DNA of 64,000 nt from Adiantum capillus-veneris. Taxonomy: Eukaryota > Streptophyta > Polypodiopsida > Polypodiales > Pteridaceae. A program made the translations under genes and the position numbers. The notes under the pieces were generated by a model, which was not told the origin of the DNA, ran no database searches, and saw nothing but the letters and a program-made list of their open reading frames with translations. The DNA lies in NCBI GenBank assembly GCA_014529385.2, contig CM043971.1:27754769-27818768 (forward strand). The letters are read 5' to 3'. Shown here piece after piece: positions 44,218 through 57,805 of the stretch; the stretch's first letter is position 1; each line of letters starts with the position of its first letter.

Positions 44218-46927
44218 TGTTGAGCTATATATAGTATCTCTATATATAGCACCCTGGTCCCCTCTATATAAACACATCTAGTGTGATCAGTAGACACACT
44301 TTGGGGCTTGCATATGATGGTGTCTTCTCTCTCTTCTCTCATCTAGTTACACACTGTCCCCTTGGATTCAACATGGTATCAGAGCATACAATCCAAGGCG
44401 TTAAGGCACGGTGGGTAGTGATGAAGCTTCATGATAAAACAATTAGAAGTTCATCGGCAGTCGATCTCACAAAGTATACACAGCCAAAGATAAGTCAAAT
44501 TATCTATCAAGTAAAGTTTGTCTTTTGTTTCGTTTATGGTCGTGTTGTAGGTGATGCACAAAGGTTAATTGTGGATACGATATTTCAAGGCGGTTGCTCT
44601 AGCGTAGGCCACCAAGGAGCAGCTTTATGTATAAGCGCAACTTGAATATGTATGTATAGCAGCCTGATGTATGTATAAGCGGAGCCTAATGTAGTGCAGA
44701 TGGTGAGCTTTCTATGCTCTTTACCTCAGAAGAGCATGATAGAGATCTCTATGTATAAGTGGCTACGCAAGCGGCTGCTTTTGCTATAATTAGATGGTTG
44801 GATATTGATATAAACGCCTAAAATTAATGCAAGTAGTGCCAAATCAGGCAACATTGTCCTTCTCAGCTACTTGAATTGACTGACCGGCTATCGTGTCATG
44901 CTCAGCTGCTTTTTTAATTGCGTTGCTCAAAATAGGGGCGCCATCTCATGTATCTCTACAGCGCATCCTAAGTAAACTGCTGCATGTCCTAAGTAATCTG
45001 CTTTAAGTAATCGGTTGTAGTTAGCAAAATCTTTTGAGCATCTTCCGGACATGAATTCGAGACCTCTACTGTCCGTTGTCCGTTGTGCTAAAGGGATCGT
45101 AAGTGGGCCTGTATTTCTCCTATGCTAGCAAAGTCTCCTGTCCAGCTCTCATGCAAAAGAAGGTAGTTTTACCCACCTCCCATGCTGACAAACTTATACG
45201 TATTTCTTTGTTGTCTTATGTGCACCATGGAGCTGTCCCAGCTTTTAAAGCGCATGATTAGATGCCGCATACGAAGGTTCTACTTTAATTGTGGGTATTA
45301 GGTAGCGCAGGTTTATCAGTTTTTCTTCTAGGCCGCCTTGTTACAACCTAATCGTATAAGAACAACTTGATGTATGTATAAGACATGGTTAATCCAGCAG
45401 AGCCAAGGTGGTTTGTGTTGTGTCGTTTTGAGTCGTAGCTTTTGCAATGCTTCACGATGGCTACGACCTTCACTGAGATCTACCAGTCCCGCTTAACAAG
45501 TGCCTCGAAAGGGCTACGACCACCAGGCCCAATATTCAACAACGGTCAAGGGAATCTATATTGACGTACAAATGCCGAGGATCACTATAGAGACAATTTT
45601 CTCATGCTATGTGTAGCAAGCTTTTGCCTAGCACAGGTTTCTTTTATCTTCAATCACATAGCCTAGTATAGCGTGAAATGTTGTCCACAGGTTTCATGTA
45701 CATCATTGACGTAGAAACGTCAACGTTCACCAAATGGAGCTTCATGATGTCACGTGTGAAGTTACATGATGCGTCTTTATTATCTTCATCCATGGTTCAA
45801 GATGATACTATTTGTTGTGTTTTTATTTTCTCCGCTGATCATGGCTTTGGTTCTTGATACATGCTACTAATCTCGTCATGATTTTCATAAAATATTTCAC
45901 GTGATTGTACAAAGCATTTATTTATTGACTCGTCATTATCTTGAGGTTTTGTAGGTTTTTGCGCAAAACTAGCGCGTTTGTAATGTCATGGTAGGTAAAG
46001 CGATGATAGTGATTACTATTTTACAATTTTTATTTGATTTGAAGAAAACGTCTCTGATGCCATGGTACGTAAAACCATGATGATTGGTATTTCCAAGATT
46101 TTCTGAGCGTCTCTTATGCCATAGTGAATACCGTGATGCCATGGTACGTAAATCCATGATGATTGCTATTTCAAAAAATTTCTAAGCGTCTTAATGCCAT
46201 GGTGAATATCGTGATGCCATGGTACGTAAAGCCATGATGATGACAATTCTTAGTTGAGATCTTGGGGCCCCAATGTATTTACATGCATACTTTGTATATA
46301 TTTGTGCACAAGTGATTACATTGATGTTACATTTGTTGCTATGTCATCTACACATGTGACTGCATAAGCATTATGTTTGTTTTCTATGTCGTCTCTAGAG
46401 AGGCGTCGCGAACCGTCTTTAAGGATAATGTGATGTATTTATTTTTAACCTTCACGTCTCGATATGTTTCTTGAGTTGATGATTGTTTACAGGATGAAAG
46501 TCACATCAAGCAATGTGTATAGAGGCTGAAAGATATTTAAGTTGCTCAAAGATATTGAAGGTTTTCAAAGATATTGAAGAATTTGCATATATTGTTAAAG
46601 ACCCTTGAAAGGGCACATTGTAAAACAGGAGTGATGTAGCTCCTTAGAACATTGTAAATGTATGTTCAAAATATTTAAATATAACGGTGGGTATATATAG
46701 AGCTGTGGGTTTTTCCCTTGAGCCCCCAAGGGTTTTTTCATCCACAGTTAGGGACCTTCATTTGAGTGGGAGTGTTGAGCTATATATAGTATCTCTATAT
46801 ATAGCACCCTGGTCCCCTCTATATAAACACATCTCGTGTGATCAGTAGACACACTTTGGGGCTTGTACATGTTGGTGTCGTCTCTCTCTCCTCTTGTCTA
46901 CATGCACTGTCTTCCTCCGGTTCAACA
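44218..46927 (+). mobile_element. E5, copy in A'
   Basis: Inverted copy of 15126-17836 with the same target duplication (AATCA on this strand, 44213-44217 and 46928-46932). The ORF at the primer site is present (44283-44645, longer because upstream LTR sequence is in frame). Confidence 0.88.
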
Positions 46928-47511
46928 AATCAATTGCAAGGTGAAAAGAGATGTGAGTCTTTGCGTCATGGATGCTATTGCAACTTGTACCGCTTATACT
47001 ATGCTAGTAGCTTCGAGCTCATTGCATCGCCATGATCAAACATTGCAACCTGCTCGAAACTCAGCAGTACCCTCAAGTTATTCACACAACAAAGGAACGT
47101 CGAGAACATGCCGATATAGAGTTGGTATAAAACTTCTCCATAATATACGCACATAGCAAGGAAGGCATAACAACGGAGCAAGCATATGGCATCATTCCTA
47201 TTGTTAGTTAGTAATGGTGACAATCAACCACTATATAAGAAAGCTAGCTCGAAGCTGAGAAAACCCTACAAAATATTTTTGGTGTAGAAACCTTGCAATT
47301 CCGCCAATTTTTCTTATGTGTAGGTTTCCCAAGCTTTTGGAAAAAAAACTTGATTTATTTTTGTACGCAAGTCGGGAATTGGTAGGGTGGCGCACAAAAG
47401 TATACATATAAAGCCCACTTAAGCTTTTTATGGCATTTTATTCAGTCAGTAGCCGAGGACAAAAATTCAGGCGCATAACTAATCATGGATTAGTGGAGGA
47501 AGAGTCTTGGC

Positions 47512-47799
47512 ATGAATAAGATGGTTATGGTGATGATGGTGGTGGTTCTAGCGCTTCATGTGTGCGCATCACAGGTAGTGCTCCAGGCCCAAACGCAGCA
47601 GCTGCAGCCGCTGTGGTGGATGCGTTTTAATCGTCTTCCTCCCTTAATTAATGATACTATTGAGCTTATATGTGAAGCTACTCAATATATGGCTTCTCTA
47701 TATATGGCACCCAGGTCCCCTCTATATATACATCATCTCATGTGTGTATTCCACACACTTTGGGGTTCTTTTTCTGTGCTCTCTCTCTCTCCTCTCTCT

Positions 47800-47861
<62 letters not shown>

Positions 47862-50349
47862 AACATGGTATCAGAGAAATACGGTTTTTGTTTTCAATTT
47901 CTCTCCTAATTGAAAGAAATTTTGCAAAAACTACACGCTAGAGGCACCGGAATCAATATGTTTACAACTTTGCAGAAGAAAGTTTTTTCAAATTCTGCAC
48001 CGATTTTGAGTTATCGCTCGTGGACTGCATATATACCTGAAAAGCAAATTTTGCTTTTTGTTTTTGATTTATCTGCTAATTGAAAATGATTTTTCAGAAA
48101 CTACTCGCTTTAGGCACCGGAATCAATGTGGTCTACAACTTTACAGAAGAAAGTTTTTTCAAATTCTGCACTGATTTTCAGTTATCGTTCGCAGACTGCG
48201 TACATACTTGAAAAGTAACTTTCGCTTTTTGTTTTTTACTTTTCTACTAAGTGAAAACGATTTTGCAGAAACTACCTATCAAAAGGACCGAATCAATGTG
48301 GTCTACAACTTTGCAGAAGAAAGTTTTTTCAAATTTTGCACCGATTTTGAGTTATTGTTCGTGGACTGCGTACATACCTGAAAAGCAACTTTTGTTTTAT
48401 GTTTTTTATTTTTCTCTTAAATCAAAATGATTTTGCAGAAACTATTCGTTAGAGGCTTTGGAATCGATGTGGTCTACAACTTTGCAGAAGAAAGTTTTTT
48501 CAAATTCTGCACCGATTTTGACTTATTGTTCGCAAAAGCAACTTCGCTTTTTTTTAAAAATTTTTCTCCTGATTGAAAACGATTTTGCAGAAACTAGCCG
48601 TCATCGGTATTGGAATTGATGTGATCTACAACTTGGAAGAAGATATATTTTTCAAATTCTGCATTGATTTTGAGTTATCGTTGGCGGGCTGCGTACATGC
48701 CTAAAAAGCAACTTTCATTTTTTTTATTATTATTATTTTCTACAACTTTGCTGAAGAAAGTTTCTCTAAATTCTGCACCGATTTTGGGTTATCGTCTCGG
48801 ACTGCTTGGAGATTTTACTTTTTGCTTTTGATTTTTCTCATAATTGAAAACTTTTCAATTATATTTTTTCTTCATCAATCATATATTTGTTACTGATGTA
48901 ACTTTGCTGCAGAAGCGAGTTACATTTCTTTCCGATTCACTCGAGCCGTTGATGATCATCCAAATTCTATCAAGCTACTATTAGTACATGATCTTTTGTT
49001 ATATGATATACTCATTCATTGATTCTCGTATAATTATTCTTCTAGAGATATAGTTTATATCGTTTTATTGATAATTTCTCGTTGATACCATAGTGATTTT
49101 GATGGTACCATGATGATGTTTTGTTAGTACTTGGGTCATGGTGATTTTCGTTGATACCATGATGATATTTCATTGATACCATGCTTATTCTTGGTGTTGC
49201 CATGATGACATTTCATTGATACCATGGTTATTCTCGGTGTTGCCATGATGATATTTCGTTGATACCATGGTTATTTTCGGTGATACCATGATGTTGTTTT
49301 CGTTGATACCATGGTTATTCTCGGTGATGCTATGATGATATTTCGTTGATACCATGATGATGTTTCATTATTACCATGATGATATTTCGTTGATACCATG
49401 ATGATGTTTCATGATATTCTCGGTGATACCATGATGTTATTTTCGTTGATAACATGGTTATTCTCGGTGATACCATGATGTTGTTTCATTGATACAATGA
49501 TTATCTTATGATGCTTTTCATTGATACAATGATGATATTGTGTTAATACTTTGATGATACTCATTGATATCACTACGTTGATAAATGTCGTTTTATGTAG
49601 TATATACATATGTCATTTGCATCACGTATCATGCATCTTGTACTTTTTATGTTCATACTTTATGTCCAAATATGTTGTCGTGCGTATATATGTCGTCAAA
49701 AGAGTGGCGTCGCAAACCATTCTTATGGCATTGTGAACGTAATTATTGCACTAACGATGCTAATAATTCTCATGATTATGTTTTTTTGAGTCTATGATCT
49801 ATGTAGGATTGATCAAAGAATTGATTTTATGAAGACAAACTTGGTCACAATAAAGATTTCTGAAGACATGTTTGGTGATGCCATTTTGATGACAACATGA
49901 AGATATGTTTGGTGATGCGACTACGGAGACACTTCTGATTACGAGCTAATCGATAGCCTTTACACCTCTTTATTGAACTTTTGTATTCATGATTGTATTT
50001 GATATGATAGGAGTAATGTAACTTCTCATAAAACATTCATTGTTAAAGGAGTGATGTAGCTTCTCATTACATATTCATTGTAAAAGGAGTGATGTAGCTC
50101 CTCATGAACATTTGTATATTCAATGATTTTTATAATATAACGGTGGGGGTATATAGAGCTGTGGGTTTTTCCCTTGATCCCCCAAGAGTTTTTTTCATCC
50201 ACAGTTAGGGACCCTTATTTGAGCGGGGTGTTGAGATTATATGTGAAGCTACTCAATATATGGCTTCTCTATATATGGCACCGAGGTCCCCTCTATATAT
50301 ACATCATCTCATGTGTGTATTCCACACACTTTGCGGTTCTATTTCTGTG

Positions 50350-50382
<33 letters not shown>

Positions 50383-51178
50383 CTCCTCTCTCTCTCTCTC
50401 AACAGATACTGTTTTTAATTTATGGCTACCAGACTATTAACGCTGTTGCAATATTTTTTTATTTGATAACGCGACGTACTGTGTCTCATTGCTTGCTTGC
50501 TTGACATTAATTTGGGAGTGCAGATCCACGTCTGCCCTGCGTCGGTAAATTGCGCTCTTGCAGGCAGATCGATATGGATGACGGCCTTCCGCCTGATCCC
50601 GCCACCAGGGCCTGGTGCCTGCCTCTCCCCGATACACCACGGCTGTACTTCCTGTCGAAAACCACTACCACCCCATCATCCCCACGGCCACCGAGCCCCT
50701 GATTCCAGCGCCCCAGCTCCCGCCATAGTTGGCGGCTCTCACCCCACTACCGCTCCACTTTGTGCCGCCATCAATCACTGGTTTGGTCGGGGCTCATGTG
50801 TCGTCCCGTTTAGTCTTTACCACCATACTGCGTATGCCACAAACATTTATTGGCAGACATATTTGCGACCGCAAGGCATTCCCTGTGCCGAGATCGGGGA
50901 AGTTCTCACCCACCTTGTCCTCACCGATCCATGTAAGCTCTCCCCTCTCTCTCTCTCTCTGTCTTTCTCTCTCATCTCCTGACTCCCTTGGCTTTTGTGT
51001 GGGCTCCTGTTTTCCCCGATTTAGATACAACTTTCCAGTTATATGCACTTTCCAAGTCCTATCAAAGTTCGTCCTGATAAAAATACTTGATGCAGGTGAG
51101 GGTCTTTGCCGCTATCTTGCCACCACCGAAAAAGCGCGCCAACGATTGTGCGAAATCTCCACCGCAGGGCAAACATAG
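47512..51178 (+). CDS. X8/CBM43-like secreted protein gene, copy A' (open frame)
   Basis: This copy gives the best reading of the gene. Exon 1 is 47512-47574 (21-codon signal peptide, ends CACAG/GTAGTG). Exon 2 is 50524-50932 (after GTGCAG, ends CCAT/GTAAGC). Exon 3 is 51096-51178 (after GATGCAG). The lengths 63+409+83 give 185 codons in one frame. The mature protein is Cys-rich: HVCPASVNCALAG at the start, a Pro/His/Ala-rich middle, then CAAINHWFGRGSC, TAYATNIYWQTYL, GIPCAEIG and TDPCEGLC. The last 70 residues resemble an X8 domain, but the N-terminal Trp-Cys of typical X8 is not in this frame. A role at the cell wall or plasmodesmata is inferred from the family only. Intron 1 holds E4. Whether A' or A has the correct bases near exon 2 position 170 decides if the gene is alive. 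Confidence 0.5.
47658..50404 (+). mobile_element. E4, copy in A'
   Basis: Inverted copy of 11659-14394 with target duplication GATAC (47653-47657, 50405-50409). Its CT tracts contain single-base dropouts absent from A and A''. Confidence 0.85.
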
Positions 51179-52325
51179 CGAGTCAGTCACCGTCACCCTT
51201 GTGACATATTCCTCAACTACGTCGCCGCTAGGTTTGTCATGTTGAAGACTACATGCAACTCAAGGTCTTGTTCCCGATCAATCATCTTCTTTAACTCCAC
51301 CATATTCGTCGCTACTGTTGATCTTCCTTTCAAAATCTCCATTTCCACTATTATTCTTAGACGACCTAATTATCTTGTTCATCTGAATTGAATATATCCA
51401 TTAATTTCTTTCAAACTGTATTTTTTAAAGTTTTCAGAGTCTAATCTGTCTCAAAAAATTGATTCTTAGCACATATTGAAAATACAAAAAACGAATGGAT
51501 TTAAAGTTTGGAAAACGTCTCCTCATTCATGATTTCTCTCTCTCACGGACAAGCATCTATACGGCTCAACAATTTCAGTTTCATTCTTATTTTATAGGAT
51601 TGTATCTCTCTCACCTATATCTCTCACCTATATTTGTTGATTGTTCTCATCATAGGATCTAAGGAATCTTATAACATACAATCAATCATGTGATTGTAAT
51701 GAGTTTGAACTAGTGCTATGCATAGCATAACTCCTATCCTTGTTGTTTTCTATTAACACTAGCCATCTCAAAGAGGATATTAGATTGCCTTCACAAAGGA
51801 AAGTTATTCAAGGTATGTTTCCAGTAATATGGATTTTTTAATGGTTGGTGTTAGACATCCATCAAAAGTACTTCATCAACTTATGGTGGAAAAATGATAT
51901 TCTTATTTCACCATTGTGTTACTACTATTGGCTTTCTACTAACTTGTATCATCAAACTAGTAGGAGACATTGTGGATGTATCTTTGTGTCCACAATCTCT
52001 GTTCACTACTTGGGGGGTTCACCGTTAAGTACCCTCCTATATAACGTGCATTCGCAGGGTATTAAAAAAACCCCTCTTTTAATATGTTTGAATGAATAAA
52101 ATGACCCCTTATTTTATAAAATTTTATCAAAATTGAATATAAAGACACTCTATTTTAATGTATCTCTTGTACATTGACTACAATTGTTGCATTTTAAAAC
52201 CCCTCCTTTTGAACCTACTCATGTTATACATGAACATGATTACATAGTGCACCCTCCGATAGGTCATAAAGCATGTTTAAAATACAAGTAAATATAAATA
52301 TATATATTTTTAGGAGCTACAAAAT

Positions 52326-52463
52326 TGTTGGAGCTATATAGAGAGCCCACACTTATGCTATATATAGCTAAGAGTCCCCACTATATATGTGTACTCAGTG
52401 TGTGCTCTACACACACTCTCGGGATTGCAGGTGATTGTGTCTATCTTCAACATGGTATCAGAG
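52326..52463 (+). mobile_element. E3 LTR and primer site, copy in A'
   Basis: LTR 52326-52452, primer site TGGTATCAGAG 52453-52463; same as 9607-9744. Confidence 0.75.
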
Positions 52464-54059
52464 ATCTTCTCATCCACTAGATGGTGCTGTCCTCATTGAG
52501 TAGACGGTCAACTTTTTCTCAACCCGATTCATAAATCGCATTTTTTATGATTTATTATCGATCGGGGCTGCAAAGCATCTTTATAATTCAAGACACAAAA
52601 AAGTCGTATTTTTGTTTGTTTTTTGTTTGTTTAATGAGAGACAGTTTATTTATTCTTGAAGTTGGTGTTTAGTGCGTGAGCATGGACATGCTAACTTTCT
52701 GAGAAATATATCCTCCTAGCATCCCCACAACTAGAGACGTAGACACCTAGAAAGGATCCCCTTTGAGACGATGAAACTAAGCATGAATCTGCTCTAGGTT
52801 TTGTAACTAGTTCTATTGATGAGCGTGTATAGTTATGGTATATGGTTTCACAACTAGTTACGTTTGCGCTTGTCCTAGGAGTGATAGACATCTCAAACCT
52901 ATGTGATACAATTATGAGCTTAAGAATATTGTGACATAGAAGTATTTACAGTCAACTGGACTATGTGCACCCCTCTTTGCTCGTGAGCGATATATTTTAG
53001 GTGTTGTAGGAAGATGTTCACTTCTTGTTGGCGACCGTAAGACCTAAGGGAGTCGTCCTCTTCAGCGAGCAGAGGTGGTGGAAAAAAGCAGTCGAAGTGT
53101 GCGGCCCTCTTGTTTCCCACTCTATATTTGCGTGATGCCAAAATTAGAGCATGAATAATCTCTATGTATCTAATTGCTCTATATTTGGTTGCTGCCAGTA
53201 CTTGATACATAACGCTTTATATAGCTTAGGTACGTAGCAACTTTTAATGTTGTTGGTATGCCTTCGTATTAGATATTACTGTTGTTGGAACACTCATGAT
53301 CTCGGTGAGCCCATTGTATTACATCCTATTGTAGAATCCTTGTCGCCTATAAACGTGCAAATAATGCTAGAGCTATGAGCTCGTACAACAAACTACTACA
53401 TTTTGCCCAACTCTGTTGCGATGAGAATGAAATGCTTTAAGATGCATTTGAAATTTATTTCTTCAATATTTTTTTGGATCATAATCATCCCCCCTCCTAT
53501 CATGAGGAGACATTGTGCCTCCTAAAGAGCCACCAAGCACGTCTAACCGCTGCTCGTCGAGAAACTCGCCCTGTGAAAAGTGATATAGCCTTTGAAAAAC
53601 AAAGTGTTGTTGAAAACTTTTACTTTAGTCGAAGTCGGGTGACATGTTTCATGTGTAAAATCCCTGTTAAAAGCATTGATAGCCTATTATTATTACTTTT
53701 CTTTATTTTAAATTGAATCCTATTTTACTTTGATTCTATTTTAAGAGAATACAATGCATCGGGGGCTAATATTATGGAGGTAGAGGGACACCTCTATTGC
53801 TTCGTGAGAAGCACATGATTACCATCGTCGGGCACTATTCTGTTGTGGATTTGAATTACGGCTATAGTGGGTGCCCCATGCCGACTTAAGAGATTCATGT
53901 CTAGTCCTCTTGAGTTAATAAGCCTATTATTAGTGACCAAAACCTGCAAGAATTATGAACCTCCTCATTGAGTCGTCTTAAGTTGCATGAGCCTCACGTT
54001 CTTTTTGCAATTTGCTATTTTTAAAAAAACAATCATCACATCAAATATGATAAGAAAGA

Positions 54060-54112
54060 TAATTGCGAGAGCCTTAAACGTTGCAAACAACTTTTAAGGC
54101 TCTCGCAATTAT
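54060..54112. other. foldback junction between A' and A''
   Basis: GCGAGAGCCTTAAACGTTG is followed directly by CAAACAACTTTTAAGGCTCT, so the same sequence turns back on itself with a loop of only a few bases. Arms of 20 kb (A') and at least 9.9 kb (A'' in the window) extend from this point. Confidence 0.95.
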
Positions 54113-55700
54113 CTTTTCTTATCAATTTGATGTGATGATTGTTTTTTTTTAAAAATAGCAAAATTGCAAAAAGAACGTTGAGGCTCATGCAACTTAAGAC
54201 GACTCAATGAGGAGGTTCATAATTCTTGCAGGTCTTTGGTCACTAATAATAGGCTTATTAACTCAAGAGGACTAGACATGAATCTCTTAAGTCGGCATGG
54301 GGCACCCACTATAGCCGTAATTCAAATCCACAACAGAATAGTGCCCGACGATGGTAATCATGTGCTTCTCACGAAGCAATAGAGTGTCCCTCTACCTCCA
54401 TAATATTAGCCCCCGATGCATTGTATTCTCTTAAAATAGAATCAAAGTAAAAATAGGATTCAATTAAAATAAAGAAAAGTAATAATAATAGGGCTATCAA
54501 TGCTTTTAACAGGGATTTTACACATGAAACATGTCACCCGACTTCGACTAAAGTAAAAGTTTTCAACAACACTTTGTTTTTCAAAGGCTAATCACTTTTC
54601 ACAGGGCGAGTTTCTCGACGAGCAGCGGTAGACGTGCTTGGTGGCTCTTTAGGAGGCACAATGTCTCCTCATGATAGGAGGGGATGATTATGATCCAAAA
54701 AATATTGAAGAAATAAATTTCAAATGCATCTTAAAGCATTTCCATTCTCATCGCAACAGAGTTGGGCAAAATTAGTAGTTGTTGTACGAGCTCATAGCTC
54801 TAGCATTATTTGCACGTTTATAGGCGACAAGGATTCTACAATAGGATGTAATACAATGGGCTCACCGAGATCATGAGTGTTCCAACAACAGTAATATCTA
54901 ATACGAAGGCATACCAACAACATTAAATTGCTACGTACCTAAGCTATATAAAGCGTTATGTATCAAGTACTGGCAGCAACCAAATAAAGAGCAATTAGAT
55001 ACATAGAGATTATTCATGCTCTAATTTTGGCATCACGCAAATATAGAGTGGGAAACAAGAGGGCCGCACACTTCGACTGCTTTTTCCACCACCTCTGCTC
55101 GCTGAAGAGGACGACTCCCTTAGGTCTTACGGTCGCCAACAAGAAGTGAACATCTTCCTACAACACCTAAAATAATATCGCTCACGAGCAAAGAGGGTGC
55201 ACATAGTCCAGTTGACTGTAAATACTTCTATGTCACAATATTCTTAAGCTCATAATTGTATCACATAGGTTTGAGATGTCTATCACTCCTAGGACAAGCG
55301 CAAACGTAACTAGTTGTGAAACCATATACCATAACTATACACGCTCATCAATAGAACTAGTTACAAAACCTAGAGCAATTCATGCTTAGTTTCATCGTCT
55401 CAAAGGGGATCCTTTCTAGGTGTCTACGTCTCTAGTTGTGGGGATGCTAGGAGGATATATTTCTCAGAAAGTTAGCATGTCCATGCTCACGCACTAAACA
55501 CCAACTTCAAGAATAAATAAACTGTCTCTCATTAAACAAACAAAAACAAACAAAAATACGACTTTTTTGTGTCTTGAATTATAAAGATGCTTTGCAGCCC
55601 CGATCGATAATAAATCATAAAAATGCGATTTATGAATCGGGTTGAGAAAAAGTTGACCGTCTACTCAATGAGGACAGCACCATCTAGTGGATGAGAAGAT

Positions 55701-55838
55701 CTCTGATACCATGTTGAAGATAGACACAATCACCTGCAATCCCGAGAGTGTGTGTAGAGCACACACTGAGTACACATATATAGTGGGGACTCTTAGCTAT
55801 ATATAGCATAAGTGTGGGCTCTCTATATAGCTCCAACA
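55701..55838 (-). mobile_element. E3 LTR and primer site, copy in A''
   Basis: LTR 55712-55838, primer site 55701-55711; same as 9607-9744. Confidence 0.75.
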
Positions 55839-56960
55839 ATTTTGTAGCTCCTAAAAATATATATATTTATATTTACTTGTATTTTAAACATGCTTTATGA
55901 CCTATCGGAGGGTGCACTATGTAATCATGTTCATGTATAACATGAGTAGGTTCAAAAGGAGGGGTTTTAAAATGCAACAATTGTAGTCAATGTACAAGAG
56001 ATACATTAAAATAGAGTGTCTTTATATTCAATTTTGATAAAATTTTATAAAATAAGGGGTCATTTTATTCATTCAAACATATTAAAAGAGGGGTTTTTTT
56101 AATACCCTGCGAATGCACGTTATATAGGAGGGTACTTAACGGTGAACCCCCCAAGTAGTGAACAGAGATTGTGGACACAAAGATACATCCACAATGTCTC
56201 CTACTAGTTTGATGATACAAGTTAGTAGAAAGCCAATAGTAGTAACACAATGGTGAAATAAGAATATCATTTTTCCACCATAAGTTGATGAAGTACTTTT
56301 GATGGATGTCTAACACCAACCATTAAAAAATCCATATTACTGGAAACATACCTTGAATAACTTTCCTTTGTGAAGGCAATCTAATATCCTCTTTGAGATG
56401 GCTAGTGTTAATAGAAAACAACAAGGATAGGAGTTATGCTATGCATAGCACTAGTTCAAACTCATTACAATCACATGATTGATTGTATGTTATAAGATTC
56501 CTTAGATCCTATGATGAGAACAATCAACAAATATAGGTGAGAGATATAGGTGAGAGAGATACAATCCTATAAAAATAAGAATGAAACTGAAATTGTTGAG
56601 CCGTATAGATGCTTGTCCGTGAGAGAGAGAAATCATGAATGAGGAGACGTTTTCCAAACTTTAAATCCATTCGTTTTTTGTATTTTCAATATGTGCTAAG
56701 AATCAATTTTTTGAGACAGATTAGACTCTGAAAACTTTAAAAAATACAGTTTGAAAGAAATTAATGGATATATTCAATTCAGATGAACAAGATAATTAGG
56801 TCGTCTAAGAATAATAGTGGAAATGGAGATTTTGAAAGGAAGATCAACAGTAGCGACGAATATGGTGGAGTTAAAGAAGATGATTGATCGGGAACAAGAC
56901 CTTGAGTTGCATGTAGTCTTCAACATGACAAACCTAGCGGCGACGTAGTTGAGGAATATG

Positions 56961-57754
56961 TCACAAGGGTGACGGTGACTCGCTATGTTTGCCCTGCGTG
57001 GAGATTTCGCACAATCGTTGGCGCGCTTTTTCGGTGGTGGCAAGATAGCGGCAAAGACCCTCACCTGCATCAAGTATTTTTATCAGGACGAACTTTGATA
57101 GGACTTGGAAAGTGCATATAACTGGAAAGTTGTATCTAAATCGGGAAAACAGGAGCCCACACAAAAGCCAAGGGAGTCAGGAGATGAGAGAGAAAGACAG
57201 AGAGAGAGAGAGAGGGGAGAGCTTACATGGATCGGTGAGGACAAGGTGGGTGAGAACTTCCCCGATCTCGGCACAGGGAATGCCTTGCGGTCGCAAATAT
57301 GTCTGCCAATAAATGTTTGTGGCATACGCAGTATGGTGGTAAAGACTAAACGGGACGACACATGAGCCCCGACCAAACCAGTGATTGATGGCGGCACAAA
57401 GTGGAGCGGTAGTGGGGTGAGAGCCGCCAACTATGGCGGGAGCTGGGGCGCTGGAATCAGGGGCTCGGTGGCCGTGGGGGATGGTGGTGGTAGTGGTTTT
57501 CGACAGGAAGTACAGCCGTGGTGTATCGGGGAGAGGCAGGCACCAGGCCCTGGTGGCGGGATCAGGCGGAAGGCCGTCATCCATATCGATCTGCCTGCAA
57601 GAGCGCAATTTACCGACGCAGGGCAGACGTGGATCTGCACTCCCAAATTAATGTCAAGCAAGCAAGCAATGAGACACAGTACGTCGCGTTATCAAATAAA
57701 AAAATATTGCAACAGCGTTAATAGTCTGGTAGCCATAAATTAAAAACAGTATCT

Positions 57755-57805
<51 letters not shown>

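Larger units (their letters stand above)
33938..54083 (-). repeat. unit A', inverted copy of A
   Basis: Reverse complement of 7984-28135; a position x in A maps to about 62050-62070 minus x. The drift comes from small indels. Long GA tracts of A appear here broken by extra or missing single bases (for example 47779-47860 and 50350-50400), as in unpolished long-read sequence. Confidence 0.9.
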
